A stretch of DNA of 64,000 bases. Source: Panagrolaimus kolymaensis (taxonomy: Eukaryota > Nematoda > Chromadorea > Rhabditida > Panagrolaimidae). The notes under the pieces are model-generated. The model was not told where the DNA came from, searched no databases, and worked only from the letters and a program-made list of their open reading frames with translations. The DNA is taken from assembly GCA_028622995.1 (NCBI GenBank), contig JAJQJQ010000011.1, positions 2,542,001 through 2,606,000 on the forward strand. The letters are read 5' to 3'. This document shows positions 34,967-46,400 of this stretch, piece by piece (the stretch's first letter is position 1; each line of letters starts with the position of its first letter). Position numbers and translations under genes: made by a program.

Positions 34967-35343
34967 ATGAATTCACCTCAATCTGTTTGGAAAGTGATTA
35001 CATTGGTTAGTCTTGCAAGTCTTCTTCATTGCGCTTATTCTGCTGCTCAACACAATTCATATTTACGACTTACTGGACAAGAATTCAATCAACTTCCTTT
35101 TGATATCGTCATTCAAACCATTGTTAGTTTAATTATTTGTATTTTTGCTACAACTTTCTTGCCTGGTGAATTTCAAACTATTCGTGTTGACAAAGAAGTA
35201 AGTGATTGTTTTTTCTTCCTTGCTTTAAATATATCATTAATTTTTAGGTTATCAAGAAATCCTGGGATACTATTGGAAATTGTCCATCTTTCTATACTTT
35301 TGATCATCGAGCAAAATGTCTATCTCCAGAATTCTTCGAATAA
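34967..35343 (+). CDS. emc-5: EMC5/MMGT1, ER membrane complex subunit 5
   Basis: Two-pass subunit of the ER membrane protein complex, which inserts tail-anchored and multipass proteins. Model: join(34967..35197, 35248..35343), 108 aa (human 131), intron phase 0. LLHCAYSAAQHNSYLRLTGQ matches human AHAAFSAAQHRSYMRLT, LPFDIVIQTIVSLIICIFAT matches the second TM, and CPSFYTFDHRAKCLSPEFFE matches the cytosolic end. GGTTTTCAG ends at 34944, 22 bases before the ATG, and is a candidate spliced-leader acceptor. The short gap to PRELI upstream would suit an operon. The last 28 coding bases also encode the predicted start of NDUFAF6 in another frame. Confidence 0.93.
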
Positions 35344-36552
35344 ATTATCCTCTCATCTTTAAGGCTGGTAATTAATTTTCATACCTTTATCTCACTTGCT
35401 TTGTTGGTGATTTGTATTAATAATAACTTTATTATTCAATAATTTGATTTTGTTTATTTTTAGAAGCCATCTCTTTTCGCTTTATTTATTTTTCTATTAT
35501 GTAAGATTTTGATTAATAAAGTTTCTTCAATTTATTCTTGATGAGGATTTTAGCGGCAAACAACCTGAGAAAAGAAAGGTTGATACCAAATCAGCAAATG
35601 AAGCGATGAAATATTGTAGCGATTTGGTTAAAAGGAGAGATTATGAAAATTATGTAGCGGCTTTGTTGATGCCATCGGAAGCAAAACCAAAGGTTATTGC
35701 TGTGAGTCCTTTTGTCACTGTTACCAATATACATATATCAAACACCCTTTTTTTAGAATTTGGCCTTTAACGCTGAGGTTTCAACAATTCGACAAAAAAT
35801 TAAAAGAAATTCTGGTATTACTGGTATAAATCAGCTGAAATTTTGGAAGGATTCCCTTCACACAATTTTTGGAGATGGCAAAGGTCTAGCTCCTCGACAA
35901 CCTGTAGTGACAGCTTTAACGGTTTATGGTTCCCCTGCAGATTTACCGCTTTATATCAAGCTTGTTGCTGCTCGTGAAGCAACTCTTGGTGATCGGCCAT
36001 ATGTATCTGTTCAAAAGCTCGAAGAATCTGGTAGAGATATCAATGGTACAGTAATTAAACTCGTTGGAAAGGCGTTAAACCCAGAAACAAATGAAGCCTT
36101 TGAAAAGGCTGCAGATAATATGGGTGCTGCGTTAACCATTTTAACATTGTTACGGTAGCGTTTTAGCTTTATTTTCTTTTATTTGCAATCAAAATTTTAG
36201 AGCCACTCTTCCTTTGCTTCGCGAAGGCATTGTTTTACTTCCAAATGATCTTATGTCCATCCATGAGCTAACACCAGATAAAGTTTACAATAATAAGAAT
36301 CCAGATGGATTAAAAGCGCTAGCAGCAGATTTATTGAACGTTGCTCAAAAGAATCTCGATGAAGCAAGAAAGTACAAAAGCCATATTCCTTCGATTACTC
36401 GACAAGCTCTTTTAGCTCCAGGTATTCGCTGTGATCATCTGCTTCACTTGTTGAAGAAAAATAAATACAATCTCTTCGAAGAACGTGTTCAACAACCATA
36501 TCCATTACTTTCGTGGAAATTATATTATAGGAAATTCAGAAAAATATACTAA
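35316..36552 (+). CDS. NDUFAF6, complex I assembly factor (phytoene/squalene synthase fold)
   Basis: Mitochondrial complex I assembly factor of the squalene/phytoene-synthase superfamily. Model: join(35316..35367, 35464..35500, 35554..35701, 35757..36154, 36201..36552), 328 aa against 333 in human, all phases consistent. Exons 3-5 are secure: YCSDLVKRRDYENYVAALLM, LAFNAEVSTIRQKIK, LKFWKDSLHTIFGD, GAALTILTLLRATLPLLREG, GIVLLPNDLMSIHEL and PLLSWKLYYRKFRK follow the human order. Exons 1-2 are inferred: MSISRILRINYPLIFKAEAI then SFRFIYFSIIGKQPEKR, a basic, hydroxylated leader of the right length for mitochondrial import. This start lies inside EMC5 coding DNA. The only later in-frame ATG (before KYCSDL) would remove the leader and the start of the fold. 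Confidence 0.85.
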
Positions 36553-36695
36553 ATAGCACTTTTTTTTGTATGTTATTTATAATAGATTTTGTGAAATAAA
36601 AAAAAGTCAAAAAGTTGGAATTTTATGAAACAAAAAAGTGTAAAAACAAAATTAAAAACAACAGAGATCACGTAGGACATTTCTGAATTCCATCA

Positions 36696-37028
36696 TTAAG
36701 CGACTCTTTCTTTTGGCTCCATTAGAACAATTGAACCACCACGAATAACGACCATTCCAATATTGTTTGTTCCGCCACCCTAAATTCAAGTTTTGATAAG
36801 TAAATTAATTATTAAGAAAGCTTCCAACCTTTTGATGTTCAACAGCTTCATCAACAACAATGTTCATAAAAGGATCAAATCCTCGAAGTACACCAGAGAC
36901 ATGTCTAAAAAAATGCAAAGTTAATGAATTATTGAGAAGGTTCAGATAGCTTACCGATTTCCATTTAATTTGAAGTCAATTTGCTTGTCCATATATTTTT
37001 TAAGTTCTGGTGGATGAGCTTTACTCAT
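36696..37028 (-). CDS. snr-7: Small nuclear ribonucleoprotein Sm G
   Basis: Subunit of the heptameric Sm ring on spliceosomal snRNAs. Model: complement of join(36696..36779, 36829..36904, 36955..37028), 77 aa, phases consistent; Sm G proteins are about 76 aa. Sm1 motif: [20 protein letters not shown] and [13 protein letters not shown]. Sm2 motif: [14 protein letters not shown] with the invariant RG. It starts [12 protein letters not shown] as in other Sm G proteins. It converges on NDUFAF6 with 143 bp between stop codons. Confidence 0.95.
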
Positions 37029-37521
37029 TTTGATTGATAAATACGAGAGAAGTCGAGATGGATGAAACTTTGATGATGAAAACAAAAGCTTTCTTTCTGA
37101 CGAAAGAGAAATTGTAAGTTTGAAATTATTTTTTTCAAACCACTCATGCAACAACAATCGTGTCAGGAAGTACCCGGTCTTTAAAGAGTTGAAGGAAAGC
37201 AAACAACAATTTTAGTTTTTCTTTTTTGTGTGCTAGGAATGGATGTAATAGGTGCAGCATAGTAAGATGCAATTATGTCCAATTTATGTCTTTCTTTTCA
37301 TTAAAATTTTTACTTCTAGTTTGTGATTCTAACATTGCTCTCTTATGCGTGTATGGAGTTATTAATAATACATACATGTTTTATTAGCTTAATTTAATAA
37401 CAAAGGCATAAAATTTTCCACTTAAAAAAATATCTAAATACATATCTGATGAGTAATATGCAACTTAATTCTCTTTACACAAATATTTACAATCAATATT
37501 GGTTAAACAAAGAAGGTACAT
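37029..37521. other. Intergenic between Sm G and ferritin
   Basis: A 493-bp AT-rich spacer containing the Sm G promoter and ferritin 3' flank. Both genes are on the minus strand. No exon-like frame. Confidence 0.45.
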
Positions 37522-38203
37522 TTAGCTGCTGTTAAAAGTTTGATCGAACATGTATTCGCCCATGCCATTTCCAACTCGTTTGAGATTTGCAATATGTTTA
37601 CCGATTTCTTCAATGGTTTCAACTGCTTTGTTTAAGAATTTATCTTCGAGGAAATCTAAAATGAAAAGAATTTTTAGTTATTGAGATTACTGCTTCGTGT
37701 TTACATACCGCACATTTGATAATCCTTATTAGTGGTTGCAATTTCATGAAGTTCAATGAAAGCTTTATTGTTGGATTTTTCCATATTCAAAGCTTTTTGG
37801 AATGCTTCAATTGGAGAGCCCCAATCATCAGTTTCGGGTTTTGAAATGGTTTGAAAAACTAAACGTCCACCTCTGGTGTTTTGATATTTCATGAGGCTTG
37901 TGGCTTGCTCGTATTGAGTTTGACTGTGACACTAAAAGAATCAATTTAAAAACTAAAGCTTTAAATGCGACAAGCATTACCTTCATCCATTTAGCGATAT
38001 TAGAAAGATGAATGTCATCTCGATCAAAGTAATAACTCATTGATAAATATGAATAACTTCCATTCATTAACAAATTAATCTAAAACAAATCTTTTTTTTA
38101 AACCATAAAAGTTAGAAATCCTTATTACCTGTTTGTTAATGCCTGCTTCGGCATCTTGAACAAAATTTTGTCGGATAATGGATTCACCTTCGTGAACTGA
38201 CAT
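37522..38203 (-). CDS. ftn: Ferritin subunit with degenerate ferroxidase centre
   Basis: Iron-storage ferritin fold. Model: complement of join(37522..37655, 37709..37931, 37981..38079, 38129..38203), 176 aa, phases consistent. The fold markers are strong: SYLSMSYYFDRDD, KYQNTRGGRLVFQ, KPETDDWGSP, ELHEIATTNKDYQMCDFLED and HIANLKRVG. There is no signal peptide, so it is cytosolic. Compared with human H ferritin (numbers +2 here), the ferroxidase ligands are Leu29 for Glu27, Gln64 for Glu62, Gln67 for His65 and Ala143 for Gln141; only Tyr36 and Glu109 remain. Glu61 is also replaced, by Thr63. The subunit therefore resembles an L chain in lacking catalysis, but does not carry the L-type glutamate cluster. 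Confidence 0.94.
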
Positions 38204-38906
38204 ATTTTTTCTATCTCTTTTTTTTTAAAGCTCGTAATGAACTAAGAAATAGTAAAAAAGCAAAGCTCTTTTTATATGAGTCCGAGAGAAATGTTGATGA
38301 TCACTTATTTTTGTTTACTTTTTTTCCCACCTGTTTTTGATGAAATATTTTTGCTGAACATTTCTGCACTTGTTGATCTTTGTTGCTTGTTTTTTTTGCT
38401 GATCGCAACGACCCAACAAATGTTTCTTAAGAGAGACTCTACGAGTAAATTTAAAGATTTTCGAAGTCGGCGGAACAAATTTTTTTTCATTTTTTATTTT
38501 TCTTTACCAATAGGTTCTAAAAAATATTTAAAAATTATTGGTAATGAGCTTTTTCTCAAAAAATGAGCAGGATATGCTAATTTTTTATATTGAAGTTGAA
38601 ATCATGCATTAACTTCAAAAATTCAGCTAAATTCACCCATGAAGTATAAAAATTTGATTTTTATCCAATATTAGGTAATCGATCCAGGGCTTTTTAATGG
38701 TATTTACCATATATTTTAATGTTCTATAAAAATGAGGAGAAATTTGCATATTTAAACTTCAAATGGATGCCATTTTTTTATTGTGGCTCCAACCGGGGTT
38801 GAGAAAAATACCATATAATCACCAAAATCTCTGCTACCGATTCATTAAAAAAAATCTTCAAAAAACGATGCACTTTTGGAGTTTTGACTAAAAATGTATA
38901 CACGAC

Positions 38907-39280
38907 TAGTGTTCATTCCCCCCCCCCCCCCCCCCCGTTTTTGAAAAAATACGGGGACGGGACGGGGAACTTTTTTGACGGGGAATCCCCGCGGGAAATT
39001 TTTTTAGACGGGGAGTCCCCCGCGGGGACTCCCCGTTCCCGTTCCCCGCGGGGAATTACGGGGAATTTCATTATAAATTTTTCTTAAATTGGGTTATTGC
39101 CTCAAAAATGCCTTTTTTAATGTAATTTGGTGTTATTTAGATGTTTTAAGCCATTTGGAAAGAGTTTAGATTATTATTAACGAATTTTGAAAAATATTCA
39201 AATTTTTAGACGGGGAAAAATTATCGGCGGGGATTCCCCGCGGGGAAAATCCCGTCCCGCGGGGGGGAAAATGAACACTA
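38907..39280. mobile_element. hAT-like MITE nested in the foldback element
   Basis: A 374-bp insertion with perfect 11-bp terminal inverted repeats TAGTGTTCATT/AATGAACACTA. It is flanked by the 8-bp direct duplication TACACGAC at 38899-38906 and 39281-39288. An 8-bp target and a TAGNG-type end are hallmarks of hAT elements. The opposite foldback arm keeps the empty site intact (GTCGTGTA at 39421-39428). The interior is rich in GGGAC/CCCCG repeats and has no coding capacity, so the element is non-autonomous. Confidence 0.92.
38918..38936. repeat. Poly-C run of 19
   Basis: An uninterrupted run of 19 C just inside the left end of the hAT-like MITE, in an otherwise C-poor region. The complementary strand is a G run that could form G-quadruplex structure. 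The length may be an assembly or sequencing estimate. Confidence 0.9.
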
Positions 39281-41254
39281 TACACGACCACCAATTTTAG
39301 CGCGGAAAATGGTTTTTTTCTCTTTTTTCACTTTTTTTCTTCCATGAAAACAATTTGAACATAATGCCAAAAACCAAAGGAAGAAAGTAAAAAAAACCAT
39401 TTTCCCCGCTAAAATTGGTGGTCGTGTATACATTTTTAGTCAAAACTCCAAAAGTGCATCGTTTTTTGAAGATTTTTTTTAATGAATCGGTAGCAGAGAT
39501 TTTGGTGATTATATGGTATTTTTCTCAACCCCGGTTGGAGCCACAATAAAAAAATGGCATCCATTTGAAGTTTAAATATGCAAATTTCTCCTCATTTTTA
39601 TAGAACATTAAAATATATGGTAAATACCATTAAAAAGCCCTGGATCGATTACCTAATATTGGATAAAAATCAAATTTTTATACTTCATGTGTGAATTTAG
39701 CTGAATTTTTGAAGTTAATGCATGATTTCAACTTCAATATAAAAAATTAGCATATCCTGCTCATTTTTTGGGAAAAAGCTTGAAGCCAATAATTTTTAAA
39801 TATCATTTAGAACCGATTCTAATCAAAAAATTAAAAATCTGAAAAATTTTGTTCCGTTCGATTTGAATTAGCTCGTAGAACCTCTCTTAATATATCAAAT
39901 TCTTGTAACAAAAATAGCATTCATTTGTAGCCCAATGTTTTTGAATTAATTCGTGAAATAAACAATCACTAATAAAGTAGGTATCGAAATCCTCGTGTTT
40001 ATTATATTGATAAGGAGTGTAAAAAGTGAAAGAAAAAAAATTGAACAGAAAAAATGTGGTTGCCTTTTATGGAGATTCAATGTAAGAGAATGCATTTTTC
40101 AACAGCTAATTAAAAACCTTCAAATACTGAAAAGACTTCAATTCAATGGCTAGACTTGTGAGTTATGAAAGGAGTTACAAGGTTGATAACAGCAAGGCCC
40201 AATAATGAATTTTCAATTATGGTGAAAGTTTAGTAACCGAAGATATCCTTCAATTTTTTTAAGTGTTTGTATTTACACGAAAACAACAATGACATTTTTA
40301 AGCGATTAATAAAAAAGCTTTACTTTTATCATACTTATTTATTATCTGTTTTGTTTTTTCTCATCCCAAGCTTATTAGGTGTGTTAAAGCTCTTGATAAT
40401 TCCACCATTACTATATTGAATAAATAAATATAAAATGCAGACACTCAAATGTTGGATACTTTTGTTGAGGTCTTTCTTGCTTGAAACTTCGCAACATTTT
40501 TTTCTTACAAAATTGTATAAAAAATTAATAAATTTTTGTTTTAAAAACCATCAACAAAGTTTCTGAAAAGAAAAAACTCTCAAATTTCATACATACATAT
40601 TTCAATTTTTATCATCACGTTTTTGAGCTGCTTAAAAAAACAAAACTAAATTGGAAAAGCATATAAATTTTATTAAAAAAATACGATTTTACATAAAAAA
40701 AAGTTTTTGAAGTTGTCATTTTCTTTTTTTGCAGTTATTTATTTGCTCGTTTGTTTTCTCATATTTCTTTCTTTCTTTTTTTGCTTTTCATATTTTTGAG
40801 TTCTTTTTTTTATTTAAGGATAAAAAAAATTTCACATTTGACAACTTTTTTTCCTACTCCTTTTTTTGGCACATTTTTTTTCTGCCATTCAAAAGTGGAG
40901 GACACAAACATACATACATGCCAGGTCATTAAAAATTGAAAAATTTATTGCTTTAAAATGGGCAAAAAAAAAAGAGCGACATCCGCTTCAAGTACTTCTT
41001 TTTTTGGTTTAAAAATTGACAATTTTTTTTTATTAAATATGTTTATTTATTTGTTTGTTCAATTTAGACTTTTTTTCAGGAAGCAATTTTTATTGTTTTT
41101 TTGCGGATTATTAGAATGGTGTTTAATTTCATTTTAGCTTGGTTCCAATTATTTGTGAATTCTGAGTTTGATTAAATTTTTTGTAAGGTTTTGGAAATAT
41201 CGAATTAATTAAAATTAAAGAAGCCTTTATATCTAACCTTTCGCTTTACTGCCA

Positions 41255-41333
41255 AATCGGCGGCAAAATTCCTTTACCCATGCTTTTCGTAATCAAAGCT
41301 ATCATTTCTTGAATAAACCATACTCTAAAAATT
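41255..41333 (-). other. Terminal-exon-like fragment
   Basis: After a TTTTTAG acceptor the minus strand is open for 25 codons (VWFIQEMIALITKSMGKGIL and onward) and then stops with TAA. Another minus-strand open segment further upstream contains NAKTCYRCLSK, a Cys-x-x-Cys that faintly recalls Ly6-type proteins. I could not join these into a gene. Confidence 0.2.
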
Positions 41334-43254
41334 TAAACATAAAATTTATCATTTGTTATCCGACCAATTTTGAGAATTCTAAATAAAAAAGCACTCAAAA
41401 CTTTTTTAAAAAACAAACTGAAAATAAACTTTTTTTTATTATTCCTTTTTGACAGACATCTATAACAAGTTTTGGCATTTTCAAGTATAATTTCCTTTCC
41501 TGAATAATTTTTTTTCTGCAATATTTTTTTCTTTTTTTCTTTGCAGAATGTCAAAAAATGTTAAAATTTGTGTTTTTTTTCGAACTCTCAACTAAACAAG
41601 ATGTCTTCTTCTCCTTTTGCATATATGGTGTTTAAAATTCATATTGCATGTTTTTTGTTTTATTTAAAATAGCTCAATTCTTGGAAAAGTTTTAAAAGAT
41701 CAATCCTTCATTCGAAAAAAAAGTAAGAGGTAATTTTGTTATCAGAAGTTACAAATTTAGAATTGCTACAGTAGCTTAAAATCTTAGAAGGGATTTTTTT
41801 AAGGTTATATAGTTAATAAATTAAACTTTGTTTTAAGCATTTAGATGCCATTTTTTAAAGAGCCTATAATTCACTAATTCCATTTCCTTTTATTTTCTAT
41901 TTTTCTACAGTTTAAAAAAAAAGCAAGCGGCAAACAAAAACCGTAAATTTTAAACTCATTTCCTTCGCGTTTTTTATAAATAAAAAAATTGCAAAATTTT
42001 GAATATAAATAAGTCCCAAAATTTCTTAGTTTTAAATAGTGCTTTCTTTTATAGAATCTTTATCTTTTTGCAAAAACCCATAACCAAATAACTTTTGTGC
42101 TCCAATATATATATATTTTTTTGAAGCCCACATCCTTTTTCTTTTTTGCTACTTTTTTTAGTTCCATTTTTTTGGAAATTTTTCTATCACTGAAACGTGA
42201 AAATTGAAAAAAAGCAAATTTTTTTCGTTATTCAAAATTGCAAAAGTTTTTTCTCTATCAAAAATTCCAATGTTTTAAAAGTCCTTTGAAGCGGTGAAAA
42301 AAAAAGAACTTCACTTTTATTTTTTATTTTATTTTTTTGCTGGGACTTCCTTGAAGAAGAAGAAGATGTGAAGCAAGTAAGCCGCAGAAAAGCAAGAACC
42401 AAGCTTTTGCAATTTGTCAAAATGAAAAATAAAAAAGAAGGGGAAAAAAATTTGTAATTGGGTTTTCAATTTATTGTTTGTGAAGCGTAAAAAAAATGTT
42501 GGCATTAAAAAATTTTTTATCAAGTTTTTTTTAAAATAAATTTTAAATTTTTTGTTTTTTCTTCTTTACTTTTTTCGTTTTCGACTTGAGGCTAATAAAG
42601 TTGGTTGTTGGAGGTTTATTTATTTGAGAAACAGCAAAAATTTCTTTAAAATTTGCACAAAATAAGGATGGCTTTGGTTTTTGACCTTCGTTTTCTAACA
42701 ATTTTTTTTAAATAGCTAGAGAATCTTGCAATTTACGAAAGCAACTGGTCTCTTGAATACAGTAACCCTCTTCTTTAAAAAAATTTTATAAAACAACTAT
42801 AAGCTTCGATAAGATTGTTTATTAATAAACAACAACAATAAGTCGTTATTATTATTATTATTACTTATTACCATTTTATTTATCAATAATAATTAAAGTG
42901 CTTTTGTACATTCTTGGTACAAAAAAATCAAAGCGAAAACATATTTTTTGGTAATTCAATGGCGGCTTTTTACATATCTGTAAAAAAATAAAAATTTGTT
43001 AAAAAAATTTCGAGAAATGTTATTACTTTCTGTCGCCATTTTTTTTTAAAATTGTTAACAAAATTAATTTAATTTTATCAAAAAAAATTTAAAAATCTTT
43101 TCACATACATATTTTTTTTTGTTTCAAAAAAGACCTAAAGCAAGCGGTCTCAGATGTCGCCTTTCATTAACTCAATGTCACTTTTCTGTTGTTGTTTTTC
43201 TTCCTTTTTTATTTTTTAGAATGAAATCATTTGAAAAAAAAGAACCAAAGCCTT

Positions 43255-43485
43255 TTACGGTATTTTAAAAAAAATTATTAAAGTAACTATTTTTGGATTT
43301 TTAATTTCATGTTTGAATTGAACTTTTGGTTTTTTCGAAAGGACGTTAAGCTCATCCATAGGATAATGATTCATTTTGGGTAGTGGTAGAAAAGAAATGA
43401 CATTGTTCTTACAGGTGCCAAAGAGCTTCACAAACAAAATAATAAAAATACTAGAAATTTTAAATCCTAAAATTTTTGGTATCAT
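43255..43485 (-). other. Possible small secreted-protein ORF
   Basis: ORF of 76 aa from an ATG at 43485. The N-terminus has a basic start and a hydrophobic core (MIPKILGFKISSIFIILFVK), possibly a signal peptide. The middle (MNHYPMDELNVLSKKPKVQF) is less A/T-biased than the surroundings. AAGTCAG ends 15 bases before the ATG and could accept a spliced leader. No family recognised; chance is possible in such AT-rich DNA. Confidence 0.3.
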
Positions 43486-46400
43486 CCTTGTTGTAAGTAA
43501 CTGACTTATCACGATTTTATTATAAATTTACTAAAATTTTCCCCATATTTTTTTGTCTTTTTATAACGCGGCCTCTTTTATATAAGCCTCTTTAAAAAAA
43601 GAATTGTGGAACCAATTTAGCGAGATTTATAAACCTTTTATAAAGATGAGTTATTAATGGGACGTCTTGTTTTTTCATTATACTGTAACACCGATTTTTA
43701 TAAAGCGAAATTTGCTTCCTCGAATTCTCAATATGCTATTTAAATGAAATAGAAAAAATTAATTTGGAAGAAAAGTTGCTGGGTAAAACTTTTCTCAACA
43801 TTTAAAATCGTAAAAAAAGTTATTGCAATAGCATCTTTAAAGTTTTTATATGAAATTATTCTTCATTCTTCTCAGTTTCAAGAAAACCCAATAATTTATA
43901 AATTCAAATTTTCATTTATTTTTATTTTATATATTTTTTAAATGGAATTTTTTATTAACTCCTTTAAAAAAATTGTTTCAAAAAATTCTGCACTTGTCTT
44001 TTTGTTTTCTTCCCGCACTATTTTTTTCTTCTTCATCGTCAAAAAAATATATTCTTTGATGGTTAGATACTATAGTCTTTTTAAAAATTGCTGAAACAAT
44101 TAAACATTAACGGAGTTTATGATGAAAAGTTGGCATAAAAGTTCTCTCAAGTTTTTGTTTTATTGATGAAAATGAAAAAATATATAGGAAAACTTGAAGG
44201 TCCATGGGCATGGATCTCCAAAAAAGCATTTAATAATAATATTGTTTTTTTTTCTTCTCTTTCATTCACTCACTTATTCGAGCCTCCTCGAGAAACAATT
44301 TATTTTTAATTTTTTGTTTTATATTTGGTCTTTGTTTTTGAGACTTTTTTTTCTACTTTTTTAAATTAAATTCATGCGCATTTTATTTTCTTCTTCTCGC
44401 ATTCTTTTTTTGGGATCTTCTAACAACGAAGTTGGTTGCAAAGAAAAATTATTTATTTTTTTGCAAAACGAAAGAATAAAAAAATTCTTTGACTTTTTGA
44501 TGAAGAAAATAAAATTCAAAAGCGTCAAAAGTATACTTACTTTGAATTAATTTTTATTTTTGCAACGATTAAAAACCACTAAGAAAAAAAAACATTTAAC
44601 ATTGAATGAGTTTCTTTAAAGGAATTTTACAATAATAATACTTCTTACTTTTTTCAAAATTCGGCTTTATTAAAAAATAAATGCTTATGGTAAAGAGAAA
44701 AAAAGGCAAAAAACGCAGAAAATGTGAGAAGCCATAAATTTGTCTATGCTTTTAGGAATAATAATAATCGCACACGCTTACACATAAGATGAAATGAATT
44801 TTTTTTGTGGAAGAGCTTTATAATATTGAAAAATTTCGGATTTAATTTTTTTTAGCTTTTCTGGATTGCGTTTTTTATTTTTTTTTAAAAGTCAAAAAAA
44901 AGGCATTTGAATTTTTTTTCGCTTTACTCATTTTTCTTTTTTTCTTTTGCTTTTAAAAGAAGGAAACGGTAGCATGATGCTTTTCCTCATCATAAATTTA
45001 GTTATTTCTCTGATGAAACAATTTTAAAGGTAAAGCTTTGACAAAACCTTAAAAATATTAATTATCGACTTTGCACTTTTTCTACAGTAACTAGCAGGCT
45101 TTTTCTAATATTAGATCATTTATGTTGATTTTCTGCTGAACATTTATGAAAAGAAAGTGAAATCACTGAATTTGCTTTTCAGTGATTTTTGATTTTTACG
45201 CATAATCTTTATTTATAATATGTGTAAAAAATAAAATTATAAGCAATATCCAAATTGTTCTAATCTTCTTCGCACATATTTTTGATACGTAAAAATACTA
45301 CCATTTTTTGTATTTCATTCTTTAAGTAAAAAGTCTCATTGCTTTCCCGGTATTATAACCTCAAAGTTACTATTTGCACGTTTTTTCAATAATAATCTTT
45401 TGCAAGATTTTTATCTGATATTATTATATTTGTGGGTTTAAGATTTTGTAGTTTTTCTAAAGCTGGTTAAAATTTTTTACATTATTAACTTTTTTATCTT
45501 TTTGGCTTACCAATAACATTATTAATGTTTAAATACTCAATTACGGTGTCATAAAAAATATTTTTATTTTTTTTAGTTATCCGTTAATTAAAGAATGAAA
45601 TCAACCAGAAAATTTGCTTTGAATTTCTGTCGTTTTGATATATGTAAGTTTTCAATACTCTTCCACCATCGATTTTACATAAATCATTTTTTTTTAATAT
45701 TTTATTTTGCCATATTTTAAATTTTTTTGTTTCTTAAAAACTTCCGTTTTAAAACAATTTTGTTTTCAAACTATTATTTTTTTGAAAAATCTGACATGAA
45801 AATTGTCTTTTTGCTTTTTAAAAATATTGAGAACTTCGAGTTGCATTTTTGTTTTCTTTGAAACAAACAAAAAGCTTTGTACTATCATAGTCGCATGTTG
45901 TAAGCTTCTTTTTCCCGGGTGAATACAGTAAACTATCGATAACTGACAAACATCATCATAGCAACCCATAATTTTTAAAAATTCATTAGAGAATGATTTA
46001 GACTTTTGTTCTTTTCGATTTTAATTAAACCTTTTGTATCGAATTAAAACTTAAATTTTTTCATTTTGAGGCGTGCAAGATTAAAAAAAATTAAATAAGA
46101 ATTTTTGCCTTGTTAATTTTTTTTAGAAACTATACGATTTTGAGTTGCGTTGTAGTGATTTAAATATTTTTTTGTTTATTTCTAAAAAATAAAGGAAAAA
46201 ATTGCGATTTAAAACAAGCTTCTTATTTTTTCTTTCTTGTTACCGTATTATTCTGGAAATAATGGTACAAAAAGCATTAAAGCCTGTTTAATTTATGTAT
46301 GTAAAAAGTTTGAATGTTGAAAAAACTAAATAGGTTTGATTTATCGTTTAAGGAGCTCTAATTTACTTGTCGCTTAGTTTAACAATTAGCAGATCTATTT

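Larger units (their letters stand above)
38427..39890. mobile_element. Long palindromic foldback element, interrupted by a hAT-like MITE
   Basis: Two long inverted arms. The left arm runs from TTAAGAGAG (38427) to 38906 and resumes at 39289-39318. The right arm runs from about 39390 to CTCTCTTAA (39890). The arms are nearly identical over the inner 400 bases or so (for example GCTCCAACCGGGGTTGAG and its complement near 38787 and 39525) and diverge towards the outer ends. The loop is about 70 bp. Without the insertion the element is about 1.1 kb. TTAA occurs at both outer ends, but I cannot prove it as a target duplication. No transposase ORF. The superfamily is unknown; long-TIR MULE-like or a TTAA-type derivative are options. 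Confidence 0.88.
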
